From Corynebacterium sp. MSK008 (lineage in GTDB: Bacteria > Actinomycetota > Actinomycetes > Mycobacteriales > Mycobacteriaceae): a stretch of 64,000 nucleotides of DNA. The translations under genes and the position numbers were made by a program. The notes under the pieces were generated by a model, which saw only the letters and a list, made by a program, of their open reading frames with translations, had not been told where the DNA came from and made no database searches. Below, one piece after another: positions 22,272-31,473 of this stretch; the first letter of the stretch is position 1; every line of letters starts with the position of its first letter. Location: contig NZ_JASPJX010000004.1 of NCBI RefSeq assembly GCF_030232585.1, positions 92,769 through 156,768 on the forward strand. The letters are read 5' to 3'.

Positions 22272-23673
22272 TGCGCCTGCGCAAGATGAGTCCGAGGATG
22301 ATCAGCAGCAGCGCCACACCCGTGATGCCGATGACGCCCGCGCCGGTATATGCGAGGTTGCCAACACGCTGGCCTATCGACGGCGTCCCGTCCCCCTCAC
22401 CTTCCTTCACCACGGTTTCAGTCACAGTGGCCGTGGAACCGTCCGCCCGCGTGGTCTCTCGGGTGACCACCTCGGTGACTGTCGCGTCGGAGGGGGCGGC
22501 ACTGGTCTGGGTTTGGGTCTCGGTTTCGGTCTCGGTGTTTCGCTGGTCGCGTTCGATGACTGTGGTGGTGCCCGCGGCAGCGTCGAAGCACTTCGCGCGC
22601 TCCACCACGTTGATGTGGTTGACTTGCTGCACCGTCACCGGCGCGCGGGTGGCGTCCATACCGTCTGCCGTCAGTGTCGCGGTGGCCGCGAGGTCCCCGA
22701 GCGTGGCGTTGCGCACCGGGCCACCGCCCCACGGCTGCTTCTCGTTCGTCTTTGCCGGCACCCAAGTTTCCATCGTGGTGGCAGGATCCAGCGACTTTGC
22801 GCGGGCAAGCTTGGCCAGGCCCGCGCTGGTGAGCGTGAAGGTCGCCTGATCGTTGCCCTGCTGTTGCTCGTCGTAGTCCTCGCCGCGCTTCAGCTCGGTG
22901 CTCTCGCCCGCGCCGTGAATGGTCAGGCGCGGGGCTTGCAGCTTGGTCACCGGCTGGTCCTTGCGAGCAGTGCCCGGCATCTGCTTCGAGGTGGTCGCCG
23001 CGGCTGCGTCGAAGTGGAGCACCTGTTCGCCTCGCGCCAGTACGCTGCGGGGACCATTGTTGTCCCACTGCACGGTGTGTCCGCGCGAGAACTCCAAGGT
23101 CAGCGCGTATTGGTTCAGCGTGCCGTCGGTGGACAGGTTCGGCACGGTGGAGACAAAGTCGTACTCCACGTACGTCCCCGGCGCTGCAGCGTCGCGCCAC
23201 TCCGGGGTGTTGCACGCTGTCAGAGGGTCCACGCTGATCCCCAGCTCCTGTGCCTTCGGCGAGACCACCTGCGCCGGCTTGTCCGGAGTCACCGCCACCA
23301 CGAACGGGGCGTAGGACACGCGCGCGTCCTGCGTTGCGGGGTTGTCCGCCACCCGCACCAGGTACACGCCGGTGCCAAGGCCCGTGAAGGAGGCGGCGCC
23401 GTTCGAGGTCGTTCTGGTGCCCACCTTGCGCAGGCGCTCGGGATGGTCGCGGGTGATCGCCGGGATGTCCAGGGATTGGAGGGTATCTGGGGTGGGCCGG
23501 AGGCCGTCGATAAGCAAAAGCTCCACATCGCGGTCCCCGATGCGCGCGAACCAGTCCGCGCCGACGCTTTCGCTCAGATCGACCCGGAGGTCGGCGGCGG
23601 ATGCGGTGGGCGCGCAGGCAAGGAAGGCAGCGGCGAGCGCGGCGGCGAGCCTGAGTGCCGTGCGTGAGTGCAT
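22255..23673 (-). CDS. Minor/base pilin (cluster B, SpaB/SpaE-like)
   Basis: 472-aa exported protein with a signal peptide (1-27). The N-terminal pilin domain includes GLGTGVYLVRV (~86). A larger middle domain follows, then a Thr/Glu-rich stalk (RDQRNTETETETQTQT and on, ~375-430), the sorting signal NLAYTG, a membrane span and LRRRNGEEE. LAYTG again points to anchoring by a housekeeping-type sortase. ATG at 23673 was preferred to 23691 because AGGAAGG lies just before it. A palindrome (23706-23776) separates it from the shaft pilin gene, and its end overlaps srtC. Two 11-mer copies (22372, 23505) lie in this gene. Confidence 0.84.
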   Translation of the reverse strand: MHSRTALRLAAALAAAFLACAPTASAADLRVDLSESVGADWFARIGDRDVELLLIDGLRPTPDTLQSLDIPAITRDHPERLRKVGTRTTSNGAASFTGLGTGVYLVRVADNPATQDARVSYAPFVVAVTPDKPAQVVSPKAQELGISVDPLTACNTPEWRDAAAPGTYVEYDFVSTVPNLSTDGTLNQYALTLEFSRGHTVQWDNNGPRSVLARGEQVLHFDAAAATTSKQMPGTARKDQPVTKLQAPRLTIHGAGESTELKRGEDYDEQQQGNDQATFTLTSAGLAKLARAKSLDPATTMETWVPAKTNEKQPWGGGPVRNATLGDLAATATLTADGMDATRAPVTVQQVNHINVVERAKCFDAAAGTTTVIERDQRNTETETETQTQTSAAPSDATVTEVVTRETTRADGSTATVTETVVKEGEGDGTPSIGQRVGNLAYTGAGVIGITGVALLLIILGLILRRRNGEEE

Positions 23674-23705
23674 GGTGTCCTTCCTTGTCATGGTGAGAGC
23701 TTGTA

Positions 23706-23776
23706 CGGATGGTGAATTACAGATGGTGAATATGCGCCACTTTGGGGCATCTTCACCATTTGCAATTCACCATCTG
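23706..23776. repeat. Palindrome with 14-bp-period word GATGGTGAA (element E3)
   Basis: Left arm 23706-23730 and right arm 23752-23776 pair with three mismatches in 25. GATGGTGAA occurs at 23708 and 23722; TTCACCAT(T/C) at 23752 and 23766, so the period is 14 on both sides. It lies between shaft and base pilin genes of cluster B, where it could act as a partial terminator or processing site. Confidence 0.75.
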
Positions 23777-23782
23777 CGCGCC

Positions 23783-25294
23783 TTAGGCGTTGCGGCGGCT
23801 CAGCTGGTACGCAGCGCCGCCACCGAACAGCACGAGGCCGAGCGCGAGGATGTAGAGCATGGTGCGCTCACCGGTCGCGGGCAGGCGGCCCCAGATGTTG
23901 TCCTTCACGTCGTTGACCGCGACGGTGTAGACGGGGCGGGTGGTGTCGGTGCCCTCCGTGGTGCGGGTAAGCAGCTGCGGGTCCGGGTTAACCAGGTAGC
24001 CCTGCGGCGCCTTGGTCTCAACTGCGCAGTACTGCACGGTCGGGTTGAGCTGCATGCCGAAGCCGGAGGCCACAGCGGCCTTCGCGGAGGCGACGTCGCC
24101 GCCCTGGGCGGTGAAGGAGGTTGCGAGCTCGGTGGAGTTGGCAGTTGCGGTGCCCTTGATCGCCTCGGCGTCCTTGGCTACTGCGTAGCCTTTGTCGCCG
24201 TCCGGTGCGCAGGGGTAGATCTCGAACTCGGCGCCGTTGCCGGTCTTTTCGTCCTCCACCGCATTGCCGTTGAGGTTCTTGGTCACCTCGACGTTGACGT
24301 ACTGCGTGGTGGTGTTGTTGGTGTCCTGGTCGCCGTCCTTTGTGGTCTCCGGCTTGGTCGGAATCGGATTTTCGCGGTTGGGCACGTAGACGTTGGCGGT
24401 GTTGTTGATCTGGCCGTTTGCCGGGATGGCGTTGACCTTCGCCTTGAACACCACCTGGGCGGTCAGGCCCGGGTTCTCGCCGCGCAGCTTCTCCAAGCGC
24501 TGCAGGCCGGCCTCGGTGAACTCGACGGTGAGGTTCTGGCCGTCGTTGGTGATGGTGTAGTCGCCCGAATCCAGCGTGGTGTCGTCCGCACCGGTCAGGG
24601 TGACGGCCGCAGAGTCAGCGACGTAGTCCAGCTCCTCCTGCAGATCATCGGTGATGCGGAACTGGCTGATGGTGCGGGTGCCGTCCTGCAGCACGTCGCC
24701 AGCCGGCACCGGCGCCTTGATGGTGTAGGTGATCTCGTCGCCGATGTTGGCGTTCGCGTCGTCCGCAGCCTTGGTCGGGTCCAGTTTCTGGTTCTTCGGG
24801 GAGATAGTCGGCTCATAGTTCAGCACGCCGTCCTGCGTCAGCGGCAGGGTGACCAGGAACGGTGCGGCGACGGTGTAGTTGCCGTTGGTCTTCTCGGTGA
24901 CCTTGTAGATGCCCACCGGCAGATCGGTGAACACAGCCTTGCCATTGGCGTCGGTGGCCTTGGTCTGCGCGGTGAAGGTGGTGTCGATAGTCGCTGCATC
25001 GGCGCCGGCGTTGACGATGTTGCCTGCCTCAGTCCAGCCCGCGGCGGTGTTCAGACCGTTGGTCATCTGCACGCGCTCGACGATGAACTCGGTGCCCTCA
25101 ACGGCGCCGGTGGCGTCGCCCGGCTCGCCCTCGCGCTTATCAATGGTCAGGCTCGCCTTCTGGTTCACGTCAACGGCCTGGTTGTTCTGCGCGATGGCGA
25201 CAGGCGCGAGGTCCGGAGCGACGGCAAGCGGGGTGGCGGTTGCGAACGCGGCCGCGGCGGCCAGCGCGAAGGTTTTCTTGGTCAGGTTCGACAT
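23783..25294 (-). CDS. Major shaft pilin (cluster B, SpaA/SpaD-like)
   Basis: 503-aa pilin with a signal peptide (1-35). Domains in order: an N-terminal domain, the pilin motif region YEPTISPKNQKLD (~160-172, Lys in SPKN), a middle Cna-B-like domain, and a C-terminal domain with E-box AVETKAPQGY (~422). The sorting signal is RLPATG, a membrane span and LSRRNA. It is polymerised by SrtC 21405-22271 (inference from context). AAAGGA precedes ATG. A palindromic hairpin follows the gene. It is second in cluster B after the tip gene. Confidence 0.9.
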   Translation of the reverse strand: MSNLTKKTFALAAAAAFATATPLAVAPDLAPVAIAQNNQAVDVNQKASLTIDKREGEPGDATGAVEGTEFIVERVQMTNGLNTAAGWTEAGNIVNAGADAATIDTTFTAQTKATDANGKAVFTDLPVGIYKVTEKTNGNYTVAAPFLVTLPLTQDGVLNYEPTISPKNQKLDPTKAADDANANIGDEITYTIKAPVPAGDVLQDGTRTISQFRITDDLQEELDYVADSAAVTLTGADDTTLDSGDYTITNDGQNLTVEFTEAGLQRLEKLRGENPGLTAQVVFKAKVNAIPANGQINNTANVYVPNRENPIPTKPETTKDGDQDTNNTTTQYVNVEVTKNLNGNAVEDEKTGNGAEFEIYPCAPDGDKGYAVAKDAEAIKGTATANSTELATSFTAQGGDVASAKAAVASGFGMQLNPTVQYCAVETKAPQGYLVNPDPQLLTRTTEGTDTTRPVYTVAVNDVKDNIWGRLPATGERTMLYILALGLVLFGGGAAYQLSRRNA

Positions 25295-25402
25295 GGTTCG
25301 GAATCCTTTTCTGGGTGTGTGGGGGTGTGGAGTTGGTTTTCGGAATTACATGTGCCGGTTTAGGAAAGTCCGTACACCGTCCGCTTGTAGCGGGCGAATT
25401 TT

Positions 25403-28400
25403 CTACATCTCAACGAGCTCACCGCCTTCCGCGCGCTCGTCGCGGCGGCTCACCCGCCATGCGCCCCAGCCGAACAGCACCAGGCCGAGCAGCAGGAACA
25501 GCACCAGGGTCTGCTCGCCGGTTTCGGGGAGCAGCATGCTTATCGACGCCGAAGGTTTCAACGCCCCCTGCGCATCGCTCGCCGTCACCGTCTGGGTCGC
25601 CCCGCCGGCGTTCGCAGTGGCGGTGACGGTCACCGCGGCGTCGCCCTCGGACGGGTAGCGCCACGTCTCGTTGGCGCCTGCCGGGACGGTAACGGTGAAG
25701 GTGCAGGAGAACTCCTCGCCGGCGGCCAGCTCGCCCGTCGGGCAAATGCTGTCCGGCACGGCGCCCTCGTCGCCGATGCGCGCGACCGACCCGCCGCGGG
25801 TGACGTCCAGGCCGGCGAGCGACGGGTCCGTCACCGTGAAGTCCTTGAGCGGGAATTCGCCGGTGTTTGTCACGGTGTAGGTCATCTGCATGGACGTGGC
25901 GTCGTGGCGCAGCAGCGTGGTGCCGAAGGCGTCGCCGGTGAGCTGGCCCAGCGGGGTGCCGTCGATAGTCTTCTGCACCTTCAGCCCGGGGAAGGTGTTC
26001 TTCGCTGTGAGCGACCAACGGTCGCCGGAGCGCGCCAGGTCTGTCGGGTCGGAGACCGGCTGCGCGGTGAACACGACCGAGTCCGCGTCGCCCTCGAGCG
26101 GCGTGATCAATTCACCGTTGGAGACCACCTGGAACACCGATGCTGCGTCCGGGTTGCCGTCGTCGATCTCGTCCACGGCGCAGTCGCTGTCCACCGGCAC
26201 GTCCGCGATGGTGTGCGTCTCGCCGGCGCGCAGCTGAAACTCCTCGCCGTGTGCCGAGCACGACTGGTGGAACGTGAACGTGCCGGAGCTCGGGCCGGCG
26301 GCGGTCTTGGTGAACGCCACATCGTAGTGGGCGCGCGGGTGGTAGATGTCCGCGCCGACGGTCAGAACGGTCTCCGACGACGGCAGGTCCGCCGCGGTGG
26401 TGAAGGTGTGCGAGTACACCTTGTCGGAGCCCTCGACCTCGTCCGCGGCGAGGCCGGACAGCGAGCCGGTGGGCAGCGCGGGCGATCCGCTCCCCCACGT
26501 GGCGTACTGCGCCAGCGGAGTACGCGCACCGCCTGTCACCTCGAGCTCGCCGCGTGCGGCGAGCGTCGGGCTGCCGGTGAGGTCGAGCGTGCAGTTCGCA
26601 CCCACCGGCAGGTCCACGACCTGCCCGCCCGCCGGGGCTGCAAACGTGCGCGGCATCTCGGAGCCGGACAGGGCAGTCAACGGGAACTGCCGGGTCAGCG
26701 AGGTTGTGGCGGGGTCGTCGCAACGCAGCTGCGCGGTGTAGCCCGCCTCATCCGCTCCGGCGAGGTAGCCGGAATTGAACACGGCGAGCCGCACCGGGGT
26801 GGTGCGCCGCTCCACCTTGTTCACGAAGTGGAGGTCCGCCGGCGCGGTTTCGCCCGGGTTGGGGGCGTAGCCGCGCACGATCTTCTGCTCCGGGGCGATG
26901 GTCAGCGCCTCCGGCACGCTGGCCGCATCCTGCTCGTTGAACGTGCACAGCGACCCGGCGGGGACCTTCGCCTCGCCAGAGACGAACGCGCCGTCGGTGA
27001 AGTCGCCCTTGCGGATGCTGGCCGGGATGACGTAGCCGCCCTCCGGGCGCAGCTTCTCCGGGATAAAGGAGGTCTCGCCCACCGAGCTGGTTTGGTAACC
27101 GATCGCCTTGCACTGCAGCGTGAAGCTGAACGTGTAGTCGTCCCGGATCTCGCTGAGGTTGCCCGCCGCGCCAGCGAGGTCCTTTCGCAGACGCACCGCG
27201 GAGGTCTCGTACTCGTAGTGGTTGTCCAGGCGGACGTGGTTCTTCGCCGGATCGTCCACGGTGAGGAACACCGGCGAGGTGGTCGTGTCGTTGTCCAGCT
27301 TCTGGTCCGGGTAGGCGTTGCCGCCTTCGCGGTCCACAACCCAATCCACAAAGGCCGGGCGCAAAAACGCCTTCAGGTCGTCCTGCCCGTCGTTCATCGC
27401 CAGGGCAAGCGAGCCGAACTTGTCTCCGGTGAGTTGGCAGTCAGCGCCGACGGGGACGCCGTCGAAAAGCGCAGTGCCCTCACCCTTGATGGATTTCTGC
27501 TGCTCCTGCAGCACCGCGGTGTCACCCGTCTCCGGGTCGCGGCACACGAGGGTAAACGAGTGGTTGTACAGCGCGTCCTGCAGATCCTTTCCGGCATTCG
27601 CGTACTGGGTGCGGATGCTGTCGGTGGGCAGGATCGCTTCCTTGTCCAGCTGAATCTGGGTGACTCGGCGGGAGTAGGTGTTGATGAACAGCAGCGTCGT
27701 GCCGCCGTCGCCGACGACGAAGTCGGCCGAGCCGCCCGCCACCGGCGCGCCGTCCACAGTCACGGACTTATCCAACGTGATGCCCACTGCAGTGGAGGTC
27801 TCCCCCTCGGTGGCAGTACAGCTGGAACCGACCGCCGCTGTCGTGCCGCCGGGCTCCTGCCCCTGCTGCACGGTGGTGGACAGGCGCGGGCCTTCCGTGC
27901 CGTCCGGGTTGGTGCACGTCAAGGTCACCGGGAACACGCGGTTGGTCTTGATGTCACGGCGCGGCTGGGAGATCAGGTTGTTCGGGTCGTCGAACCGCAC
28001 CTCCTTGGTTCCTTGCACCGGCGCCTGGATCAGGTCGTACTCGTGGTGCACATCCAGGGTGGACTGCTTGCCGATGGTGAACTGCCCGTTCGCGCCCACA
28101 TCCTCGCTTTCGCCGGCGTCGGCCGCATAGCGGTACTCGGACGTGCTGCTGATCGGGTACTCCCGCCCGTCCTTCGTTGTCCGGGTCGCGCTGTCGCCGC
28201 TTTCCGCAAGCGTGCATTGCGTGCCCTGCGGCACCTGCCCGGCGGTGAACTCGGCGGTTTCTCCCGGTGCGAGTTCAAAGCGGTCGGTGAAGCCATTGTC
28301 GCAGGTGAGCTCATAGCTTAACGACGATGGCGCCAGCGTCTCCCGACCACCAGTGCGTAAATTGACCGTCAGTCCATTACCCGCCGGAGCGAACGTGTTG

Positions 28401-31177
28401 GTCACCGTGGCGGTGGTGGTGTCCTGGGCGATCGTCGGGTTGATGCTCTGCACGTCCGTGGTAAACAGGATCCCGCCTGCGACCTGCGGGGTCTCCTCCG
28501 TGAAGGTGCAGGTGTTGCCGTATGGCACTCCCATGTTGCCGTCGAGGTCGTTTGCCGCGGCGTCGTCCGCCTGCAACGTGACAGTGCCGTTCGCCGCGAC
28601 AGTCGCACGGCCGACGAGCTCCACGGAGCGGGACTGCCCCGCCACACCGGTGGCAACGTTGCGCGTCCCGCAGCGGAACGAGAACGCGTACGTGCTGGGG
28701 AGCTTGCCCGTGACGCTGGAGTTGACCACCTTGTTCAGCTGCACCGTGCCCAGCTTCGGGTCGAAGGTGTTGATCACCGTGACCAGGTTGCGGTCCGTGC
28801 CGGAGACCGGCCGGATGGTGTAAATAGCCTGGTTCTTCGCCTGCGCGTTGGTCAACGTGGTCACTTGGTCGCTGGCGTTGGACGCGCTGACCTTCGCACC
28901 GACGAACTTCGTGTTCGCGGTTTCGCCGGGTTCGTCCTCCCACACCTTGCACGCGGCGTTGGCTGGCACGCCCTCGACAACCGCCTCGCCGGCGGAGCCG
29001 TTCAGGGTGACGGTCCCTTCCTTCGCGGGACGGCCGGCCACCTCGCACCGGTAGTGCACCGTGTACGTCAGCTTGGCCACATCCGCGTCACCCGCGGCGA
29101 GGCCGTTGACCTGGTTCCGGAGGTGCAGGGGGAACGTGAGGTAGGCGTAGCTCGTCGTAAAGTGGAGCTCAGGTGTTGCGCCCTCGTGGAGCGTGAAGTG
29201 GTACTCCGCGCCCGACGGGTTCAGCGGCGCGCCGGCGAACTGGGCATCGCGGCCGGTGAACTCGATGGTCTTTCGCTGCTCCTCGGTGAGGTCCGTCAGC
29301 GGCGTGATCGAGCAATCCCTCTCCACTGGGATGTTGTCCAGGGCGACGGAGTTGGACGGCTTCGCCTGCGTGAGATCCAGCGTGAACTCACGGCTGATGT
29401 TGGTGCCGGCGCACGTCAGGTTGAAGCGGTAGGTCCCGCCCACCTTGCCGTCTGTGACCGGGTCGCCGACGATCGTCTTGCTGAAGACGAGCTTGCCCGG
29501 CGTGTACGTGTAGGAGTTGTTGGCGTTGGCCGAACCGATAGCCGTGGGAGCAGCCGCCGATGAGGGCAGCTGGACCGTCACCGGCGCCGAAGCGGACGGC
29601 GCAGCCGTGCCGTTCCAAGAAAGCGTAAGTTTCGTTCCGGCAGGCGGCGCCGGGACCTTCTCCGTAACGGTGCAGGTGCTGCCCTGGGGCAGGTTGTCCA
29701 CGCTGACGGAGCGCCCCTTTTCCACAACAACGTCGTTTTCGAGCTTGACGTCGGGGTAGGCAGTTGTGAACCCTTCTGGCACGGTGCACTTGTAGTGCAG
29801 CGTGTACTTCTGCAGGCTGTTTTCCGCGAAGTTCGCGGCGTTGCCGTCCACCGTCTTTGTCAGGTTGAGCTTGGCGGGTTTGAACTTAGATTCCCAGGTG
29901 ACGGAACAGTTTGGGACACGGGTTTCGGCCGCGGGGATCAGCAGAGTGGATGTGCCGGTCTGGGCGTTTTCCGTCAGCGTGTAGCCCGTAGGCACCGCCC
30001 CCTTGCGGATGAGGTAGGTTTCGCTGTTCGTTCCGCCCGAGGTGAGTGTGCACTTCCACACCGGCTCGTAGCGGACGAACGCGCGGTCCGCCGGATTAAG
30101 CGTGGAGGTGTAGCCCAGCTGGTCCAGCGGAACGCCGTTGGAGCCGATGCGGCGAAGCGCCGTGGTGGAGCCGCCCGCCGGGGTCGACAACGTCGTCCGG
30201 TTGGAGCCGTCCTGTAGGAAGGCCGAGTAGCTGGCGGTCCGTTCCGTAGGGTCCGCCACCTTCTCAAACGCGTCCTGCACCTTGGCGGAGCCGTCTTTGT
30301 CGAAGGCTATGCGGCTCAGCGCGATGCCGATAGCCACGCCCTGCGTTCCGGCACTGTTGGAACCCATGCTGACCTGCAGCGTCTTCGGATTGTCCACGCT
30401 CACCACCCACGTGCCGTAGGTGCCGGTGGCCTGGGAGAAACAGACAAAACCGCGGTCGCGACCGTCGGACATACTGCCCCAGTTTTGTGGTTCTGGTCCA
30501 GGACCGAAATGCGAGTTTCTGCCGCCGGTGCACGCATCCTTCGCGTTCGACGGAGTGAGGCGGACCGCTTGTCCCACTGTTCCGCCGTGGACACTGATCA
30601 TCTCACCGGTGCCGCCGGCACCGGTGGACTCTCCGTCCACCACCGCAAAGCGGTACGACGCGAGCGGATCGACCACCCCGTTACGCTTTACCACGATATC
30701 CGACAGGGTGAAACGGGCAAACGGGCTACCCGCCCCTTCCATCTGCAGAATGTCCTGCGACGTCGAACTTGGGTACCGCTCGAAGAAACCCGTGCCGGTT
30801 CTCGCAAACGCCGTACCTGACCAGCTGGGGTTGGAATTCGCGGTGAACCTGGTGCTGGTGTTTCTCGTTTCGATTCCGAGGTTGAAGGTGATCGTGTAGT
30901 CGCCCACCTTCTTCGTCTTGGGGCCCGCAGTGGTCATGTCCGACATGTCGAGCCAGCACATCTGGTTCGCCCATGCCTCAGCAACGCCGGTGCCTCTACG
31001 GAACGAGCAGTCCCCAAAATTCACGCCGTCATTTGAGGCAGTTTGCGCTTCCGCCTGCTGCACACCCGGGGACACGACACCCGCGACAAGCGTCAACGCG
31101 GCGAGCATCAGCGCTGCCCAAACCGCCACTACGCCATGCTGGCGGTGGCTGTAAACGGGGCGGCCGGTCTGAGACAT
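25403..31177 (-). CDS. Large pilus tip adhesin (cluster B) with about ten Cys-paired DUF5979-like repeats
   Basis: 1924-aa surface protein with a signal peptide (~1-45). An N-terminal adhesin region (~45-430) contains MCWLDMSD and a GDCSFRRG start. From ~430 to ~1780 there are about ten beta-rich repeats of roughly 100-130 residues. Each has an early Cys in a strand (for example LHYKCTVP, LTCAGTN, VHYRCEVA, FSFRCGTR, YELTCDNG, VTLTCTNP, TLVCRDPE) and a late Cys in a (L/V)P-x-G-x-x-C turn followed by acidic residues (QGSTCTVTE, ANAACKVWE, QGTQCTLAE), the DUF5979 pattern. The sorting signal is LLPETG, a membrane span and SRRDERAEGG. It has no vWA domain, unlike the cluster A tip. It is the first gene of cluster B. 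The paired Cys imply disulfide-stabilised repeats formed by the exported oxidative folding system. Confidence 0.85.
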   Translation of the reverse strand: MSQTGRPVYSHRQHGVVAVWAALMLAALTLVAGVVSPGVQQAEAQTASNDGVNFGDCSFRRGTGVAEAWANQMCWLDMSDMTTAGPKTKKVGDYTITFNLGIETRNTSTRFTANSNPSWSGTAFARTGTGFFERYPSSTSQDILQMEGAGSPFARFTLSDIVVKRNGVVDPLASYRFAVVDGESTGAGGTGEMISVHGGTVGQAVRLTPSNAKDACTGGRNSHFGPGPEPQNWGSMSDGRDRGFVCFSQATGTYGTWVVSVDNPKTLQVSMGSNSAGTQGVAIGIALSRIAFDKDGSAKVQDAFEKVADPTERTASYSAFLQDGSNRTTLSTPAGGSTTALRRIGSNGVPLDQLGYTSTLNPADRAFVRYEPVWKCTLTSGGTNSETYLIRKGAVPTGYTLTENAQTGTSTLLIPAAETRVPNCSVTWESKFKPAKLNLTKTVDGNAANFAENSLQKYTLHYKCTVPEGFTTAYPDVKLENDVVVEKGRSVSVDNLPQGSTCTVTEKVPAPPAGTKLTLSWNGTAAPSASAPVTVQLPSSAAAPTAIGSANANNSYTYTPGKLVFSKTIVGDPVTDGKVGGTYRFNLTCAGTNISREFTLDLTQAKPSNSVALDNIPVERDCSITPLTDLTEEQRKTIEFTGRDAQFAGAPLNPSGAEYHFTLHEGATPELHFTTSYAYLTFPLHLRNQVNGLAAGDADVAKLTYTVHYRCEVAGRPAKEGTVTLNGSAGEAVVEGVPANAACKVWEDEPGETANTKFVGAKVSASNASDQVTTLTNAQAKNQAIYTIRPVSGTDRNLVTVINTFDPKLGTVQLNKVVNSSVTGKLPSTYAFSFRCGTRNVATGVAGQSRSVELVGRATVAANGTVTLQADDAAANDLDGNMGVPYGNTCTFTEETPQVAGGILFTTDVQSINPTIAQDTTTATVTNTFAPAGNGLTVNLRTGGRETLAPSSLSYELTCDNGFTDRFELAPGETAEFTAGQVPQGTQCTLAESGDSATRTTKDGREYPISSTSEYRYAADAGESEDVGANGQFTIGKQSTLDVHHEYDLIQAPVQGTKEVRFDDPNNLISQPRRDIKTNRVFPVTLTCTNPDGTEGPRLSTTVQQGQEPGGTTAAVGSSCTATEGETSTAVGITLDKSVTVDGAPVAGGSADFVVGDGGTTLLFINTYSRRVTQIQLDKEAILPTDSIRTQYANAGKDLQDALYNHSFTLVCRDPETGDTAVLQEQQKSIKGEGTALFDGVPVGADCQLTGDKFGSLALAMNDGQDDLKAFLRPAFVDWVVDREGGNAYPDQKLDNDTTTSPVFLTVDDPAKNHVRLDNHYEYETSAVRLRKDLAGAAGNLSEIRDDYTFSFTLQCKAIGYQTSSVGETSFIPEKLRPEGGYVIPASIRKGDFTDGAFVSGEAKVPAGSLCTFNEQDAASVPEALTIAPEQKIVRGYAPNPGETAPADLHFVNKVERRTTPVRLAVFNSGYLAGADEAGYTAQLRCDDPATTSLTRQFPLTALSGSEMPRTFAAPAGGQVVDLPVGANCTLDLTGSPTLAARGELEVTGGARTPLAQYATWGSGSPALPTGSLSGLAADEVEGSDKVYSHTFTTAADLPSSETVLTVGADIYHPRAHYDVAFTKTAAGPSSGTFTFHQSCSAHGEEFQLRAGETHTIADVPVDSDCAVDEIDDGNPDAASVFQVVSNGELITPLEGDADSVVFTAQPVSDPTDLARSGDRWSLTAKNTFPGLKVQKTIDGTPLGQLTGDAFGTTLLRHDATSMQMTYTVTNTGEFPLKDFTVTDPSLAGLDVTRGGSVARIGDEGAVPDSICPTGELAAGEEFSCTFTVTVPAGANETWRYPSEGDAAVTVTATANAGGATQTVTASDAQGALKPSASISMLLPETGEQTLVLFLLLGLVLFGWGAWRVSRRDERAEGGELVEM

Positions 31178-31429
31178 GCATCCTCAAATAACTGTGGACT
31201 TATTAATAGCGCCATGGATGCTACGCCGGAAACGTCAGGATGAAAACACGGCAAAACCAGCGTTTAAAAGTTGGACACACTGCCTGCCCACAGCTTCCTC
31301 TCGGCATTCGCGCTGGGCTCACCGTTTCCGCACGTTAAATGATTGTGCATCTCACGCTGGAGCTCGACTTGGAGGGACGTGTTTTCCGTCACGCGCCGCC
31401 GACCACACCGGCATGGAGAGACAGCAAAA
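31178..31429 (-). promoter_or_regulatory. Upstream region of pilus cluster B
   Basis: 252 bp without a gene. AT-rich sequence just upstream of the tip start (31186-31260) probably holds the cluster B promoter, but no clear -35/-10 pair was fixed. The rest shows nothing recognisable. Confidence 0.3.
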
Positions 31430-31456
31430 CGCCCGGCTGACAGGATCAGCCGGGCG
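31430..31456 (-). terminator. Terminator of ppk2
   Basis: CGCCCGGCTGA (31430-31440) pairs perfectly with TCAGCCGGGCG (31446-31456), followed on the minus strand by TTTTG. Confidence 0.8.
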
Positions 31457-31473
31457 TCGAAAAGCGAAAGCCC

